Positions 5,054 through 6,901 of a stretch of 6,901 nucleotides of DNA are shown here, piece after piece. Position 1 is the first letter of the stretch; every line of letters begins with the position of its first letter. The position numbers and the translations under genes were made by a program. Below the pieces are notes generated by a model that worked only from the letters and a program-made list of their open reading frames with translations, had not been told where the DNA came from and ran no database searches. The DNA is from JBNLBT01 sp050303435 (GTDB taxonomy: Bacteria > Pseudomonadota > Gammaproteobacteria > Xanthomonadales > Marinicellaceae): positions 1-6,901 of the forward strand of contig JBNLBT010000141.1 of the NCBI GenBank assembly GCA_050303435.1, in the 5' to 3' direction.

Positions 5054-5656
5054 TCAGGCGATGGTGCGCGCCACCAGCTCTCTTTGCGCGTCCAGATCGG
5101 ATGGGCGCATGGCCTGAAACACATCGATGAAATCGGCCGCACCGATGTCATCTGCAGACAGGCCCAGCTTATGGATGATTTCGCTGCTGGAAATGATCCC
5201 GCGGATGTGGCCCTGGGCCGGGTCCACCACCAGACAATGCGGCCGCGCGTGAGATTTCAGCACCTGCAACACGTCGGCCACCGTGGCCTGCAACAAATCC
5301 GTGTAATCAATGGCCAGCAGCTCGGCTTTCGGTTTCATGAAATCGGCCACCGTCAGATCCGCCGCGGCGTGCCCTTGAGCCTGTTTTTGCACGATTTCCT
5401 GTTCATTCATTCGCCGCGTGCTGACCACACCAGCAAAGTGCCCGGCTTCATCGACCACAAATTTGAGGTGCACGTGCGCCAATTGCATCAGGCGAATGGC
5501 CTCGCGCGCGCCGGTGGTGATCGGCAGATCAAAGGGGTGGTATTCACAAAAATCCGTGAACACCTGCACGGCCGGAGAATGCAGGCCGGTGCCGTTGCTG
5601 TGGGGCGATGCGATGCGATCGATCTCGCCCAGTGAGTGTAATTCCAGTGTTTTCAT
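5054..5656 (-). CDS. Two-CBS-domain protein
   Basis: A 200-residue soluble protein made mainly of a tandem CBS (Bateman) module. CBS1 spans about 31-90 (FDLPITTGAREAIRLMQLAH, then LKFVVDEAGHFAGVVSTRRM). CBS2 spans about 102-165 (TVADFMKPKAELLAIDYTDL, then VLKSHARPHCLVVDP and IRGIISSSEIIHKLG). Such pairs bind adenosine nucleotides or related ligands and regulate partner proteins; no catalytic or transport domain is attached, so the partner is unknown. The N-terminal 30 residues are not CBS. ATG 5656 is preferred over ATG 5662 because AGAGG is 7 bases from the former but only 1 base from the latter. It lies 81 bases after a small secreted-protein gene on the same strand. Confidence 0.92.
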   Translation of the reverse strand: MKTLELHSLGEIDRIASPHSNGTGLHSPAVQVFTDFCEYHPFDLPITTGAREAIRLMQLAHVHLKFVVDEAGHFAGVVSTRRMNEQEIVQKQAQGHAAADLTVADFMKPKAELLAIDYTDLLQATVADVLQVLKSHARPHCLVVDPAQGHIRGIISSSEIIHKLGLSADDIGAADFIDVFQAMRPSDLDAQRELVARTIA

Positions 5657-5685
5657 GCTCATGCCTCTTGAATTCAGTCAATAAA

Positions 5686-5698
5686 TGAACCCGGTTCA
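5686..5698. promoter_or_regulatory. Perfect 13-bp palindrome upstream of the CBS gene
   Basis: TGAACCCGGTTCA is a perfect 6+1+6 inverted repeat about 30 bases upstream of the CBS start. On the minus strand it overlaps a possible -35 TTGAAC (5699-5694), followed after 17 bases by a weak -10 TGAATT (5676-5671). It could be an operator for a local promoter; the binding protein is unknown. Confidence 0.35.
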
Positions 5699-5737
5699 AA
5701 GCGGCGTTGCGGCCGCACCGGGCGGGTGTTTTTGAAT

Positions 5738-6019
5738 TCAGGCGGCAGGCGGTCCGCGGATGCCGGCGTGCGGCAAGGGGGGCATTGCATGCGGGGAGAC
5801 GGGCGTTTGCACCCAGCGCACCGAGGCCTGGGCTGGCAATATAAACAACAACGGCAAAGCCGGCAGGGCGTGTGACTCATGTTCGGGTTCCTGCGCACCG
5901 TCCCAGAGGCTGTCGATGGCCGTGTCATCGCCGGCCACCGCGTTGCTCAAAGGCATCAGCCCAAGGCACAAAAGACACAGCAGAAAAACAGCCCGTTTCA
6001 TGCCTTCATTGGACCGCAC
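5738..6019 (-). CDS. Small secreted/periplasmic protein, unknown function
   Basis: I do not recognise a family. The frame encodes 93 residues from GTG 6019, or 87 from ATG 6001. It has a classical signal peptide (MKRAVFLLCLLCLGLMPL, cleavage probably after AVA and before GDD), leaving a mature part of about 64 residues. That part is acidic near the front (DDTAIDSLWDGAQEPEHE), then hydrophobic (LPALPLLFILPA), then rich in proline and histidine (SPHAMPPLPHAG), with no cysteine. GTG 6019 has AGG 7 bases upstream; ATG 6001 has a purine run only 1 base away but gives the more natural signal peptide, so the start is unresolved. It begins 52 bases after the signal peptidase stop and may be co-transcribed with it and with the CBS gene. 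The signal peptide is the main evidence that it is real. Confidence 0.6.
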   Translation of the reverse strand: MRSNEGMKRAVFLLCLLCLGLMPLSNAVAGDDTAIDSLWDGAQEPEHESHALPALPLLFILPAQASVRWVQTPVSPHAMPPLPHAGIRGPPAA

Positions 6020-6071
6020 GCTGAGCCTGCAGGTTCAATCGAAACGCGAACGCATGGGTTTGGCCCGTGCC

Positions 6072-6901
6072 TCAAAGGGGGGCAAATGCCAGTTCCGTTA
6101 AATCCGATGGCCTGTGCCAGACATAAACAATCGGCCCGATGATGTCGGCCCGATTGATCGGACCGAAGTGGCGTGAATCTCGACTGTGGTCGCGGTTGTC
6201 ACCGAGAAAAAAATATTCATCCTGGGCCAATGTGAGCGCGGTATATTTATACCTAAATTCACGCCCTTTGCTGAGTTCAACGATGCGGTGCGGTGCGGTG
6301 CCCAAGTGTTCGGTCAGCACAAGGATGCCGCGGTCATCGAATTCAGAATCAACGGATCGCTGCAAAGGCTGGCCGTTGATGTGTGGCACCTTGTCTATGT
6401 ATTCAAACCGGTCGCCCGGTCCGGCGATCAGTCGTTTGAAATAGATTTCCTGGCCCAGCCTGAATGCATAGGCTTTTCCGGGTTGCATCGGCGCCGCATG
6501 GCCGGCGTCCGGTTGCGTCCAGTGAAAACCCAATGCGCCGTAATGACCATGGCCCCATTTTTTCACCGTGATGATGTCATTCATCTGATAGTTTGGGAAC
6601 ATTGAACTGGAAGGCACCGTGTAAATATCGAACACAAACACCCGGGCAATCAGCATCGGCGCAACCCAGGCGATGGCAACAGCGACCAACCCGGCAGGTC
6701 TGGAATACCAGGGTCTGGGCAAGGGTCTGGGTCTGCGTGTGTGCAACCACAGAACATGGCCCAGGCCAATGGCCACCAACAAATACAGATACCAGTCGGC
6801 ATCGAACATGAGCCCCAACAGCGCCACGCACAGCCACAAACAAAGATAACCCGCAGCCATCAACGGGCGGCCGATGTAGAGAAACGCCAGAGGCAATGTC
6901 A
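6072..6901 (-). CDS. lepB: Signal peptidase I (partial, start outside window)
   Basis: Membrane-bound serine protease that removes Sec and Tat signal peptides on the periplasmic side (family S26). Counting from the TTG at 6896, hydrophobic segments lie at about 13-31, 36-52 and 69-88, followed by the catalytic domain. VPSSSMFPNY (94-103) is box B with nucleophile Ser98. IYFKRLIAGPGD (151-162) holds the general base Lys154. FFLGDNRDHSRDSRHFGPI (229-247) is box E, completing the Ser-Lys site. The acidic residue usual in the GD-V-V-F box is replaced in PGKAYAFR (139-146). The frame is open past the right edge, so TTG 6896 is probably internal and the true start lies outside. The downstream neighbour is not rnc, as it would be in the common lepA-lepB-rnc cluster, hinting at an accessory paralogue. 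I use lepB for the family, not to claim it is the housekeeping copy. Confidence 0.93.
   Translation of the reverse strand, partial: TLPLAFLYIGRPLMAAGYLCLWLCVALLGLMFDADWYLYLLVAIGLGHVLWLHTRRPRPLPRPWYSRPAGLVAVAIAWVAPMLIARVFVFDIYTVPSSSMFPNYQMNDIITVKKWGHGHYGALGFHWTQPDAGHAAPMQPGKAYAFRLGQEIYFKRLIAGPGDRFEYIDKVPHINGQPLQRSVDSEFDDRGILVLTEHLGTAPHRIVELSKGREFRYKYTALTLAQDEYFFLGDNRDHSRDSRHFGPINRADIIGPIVYVWHRPSDLTELAFAPL

Noticed and set aside
4222..5151. Long minus-strand ORF (309 codons) opposite the secreted protein gene
   Set aside because: Antisense shadow with histidine/arginine-rich translation and no domain; the plus frame has a signal peptide and a coupled start.
5084..5635. Plus-strand ORF of 183 codons opposite the CBS gene
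   Set aside because: Shadow of the CBS frame; the translation is histidine/arginine-rich and has no motif.
6711..6740. GGGTCTGG direct repeats
   Set aside because: They fall within the signal peptidase frame and simply encode an arginine/proline-rich linker.

Overview
The window is dense, GC-rich (high fifties percent by eye) bacterial chromosome with short intergenic gaps. A lipobox, several Sec signal peptides and a PlpD-like patatin entering a POTRA domain all point to a Gram-negative proteobacterium, most likely gammaproteobacterial, though I cannot name a genus from sequence alone. No rRNA, tRNA, insertion sequence, phage gene, CRISPR array or replication origin was seen.

Layout, left to right. 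(1) A minus-strand patatin-like phospholipase with a signal peptide runs off the left edge just inside what looks like a POTRA domain, suggesting a two-part secreted phospholipase of the PlpD (type Vd autotransporter) kind. (2) A minus-strand VOC/glyoxalase-family gene and a plus-strand YafY-type HTH/WYL regulator diverge from a region holding an 18-bp palindrome flanked, at exactly equal distances, by two outward-facing TATACT boxes. (3) A minus-strand small lipoprotein of unrecognised family converges on the regulator. (4) A minus-strand MarR regulator with an extra C-terminal four-cysteine motif diverges from a plus-strand pair coupled by an ATGA overlap: a mini thioredoxin-fold protein with a CPVC motif and a secreted protein with a calcium-loop-like motif and two cysteines. 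The divergent promoters have overlapping -35 hexamers, and the same 10-bp sequence appears inverted at both. (5) A strong GC hairpin separates this pair from a convergent minus-strand two-CBS-domain protein, preceded by a small secreted protein and by a signal peptidase I that runs off the right edge.

The most system-like part is the MarR / CPVC protein / secreted protein module (about 3345-5013). A cysteine-bearing repressor, a dithiol protein and an exported partner under one divergent control region suggest a thiol- or metal-responsive circuit. That function is inference; only the gene order, motifs and operators are visible. The signal peptidase, small secreted protein and CBS gene are co-directional with short gaps (52 and 81 bases) and may be co-transcribed. 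The rest looks like ordinary chromosomal content.
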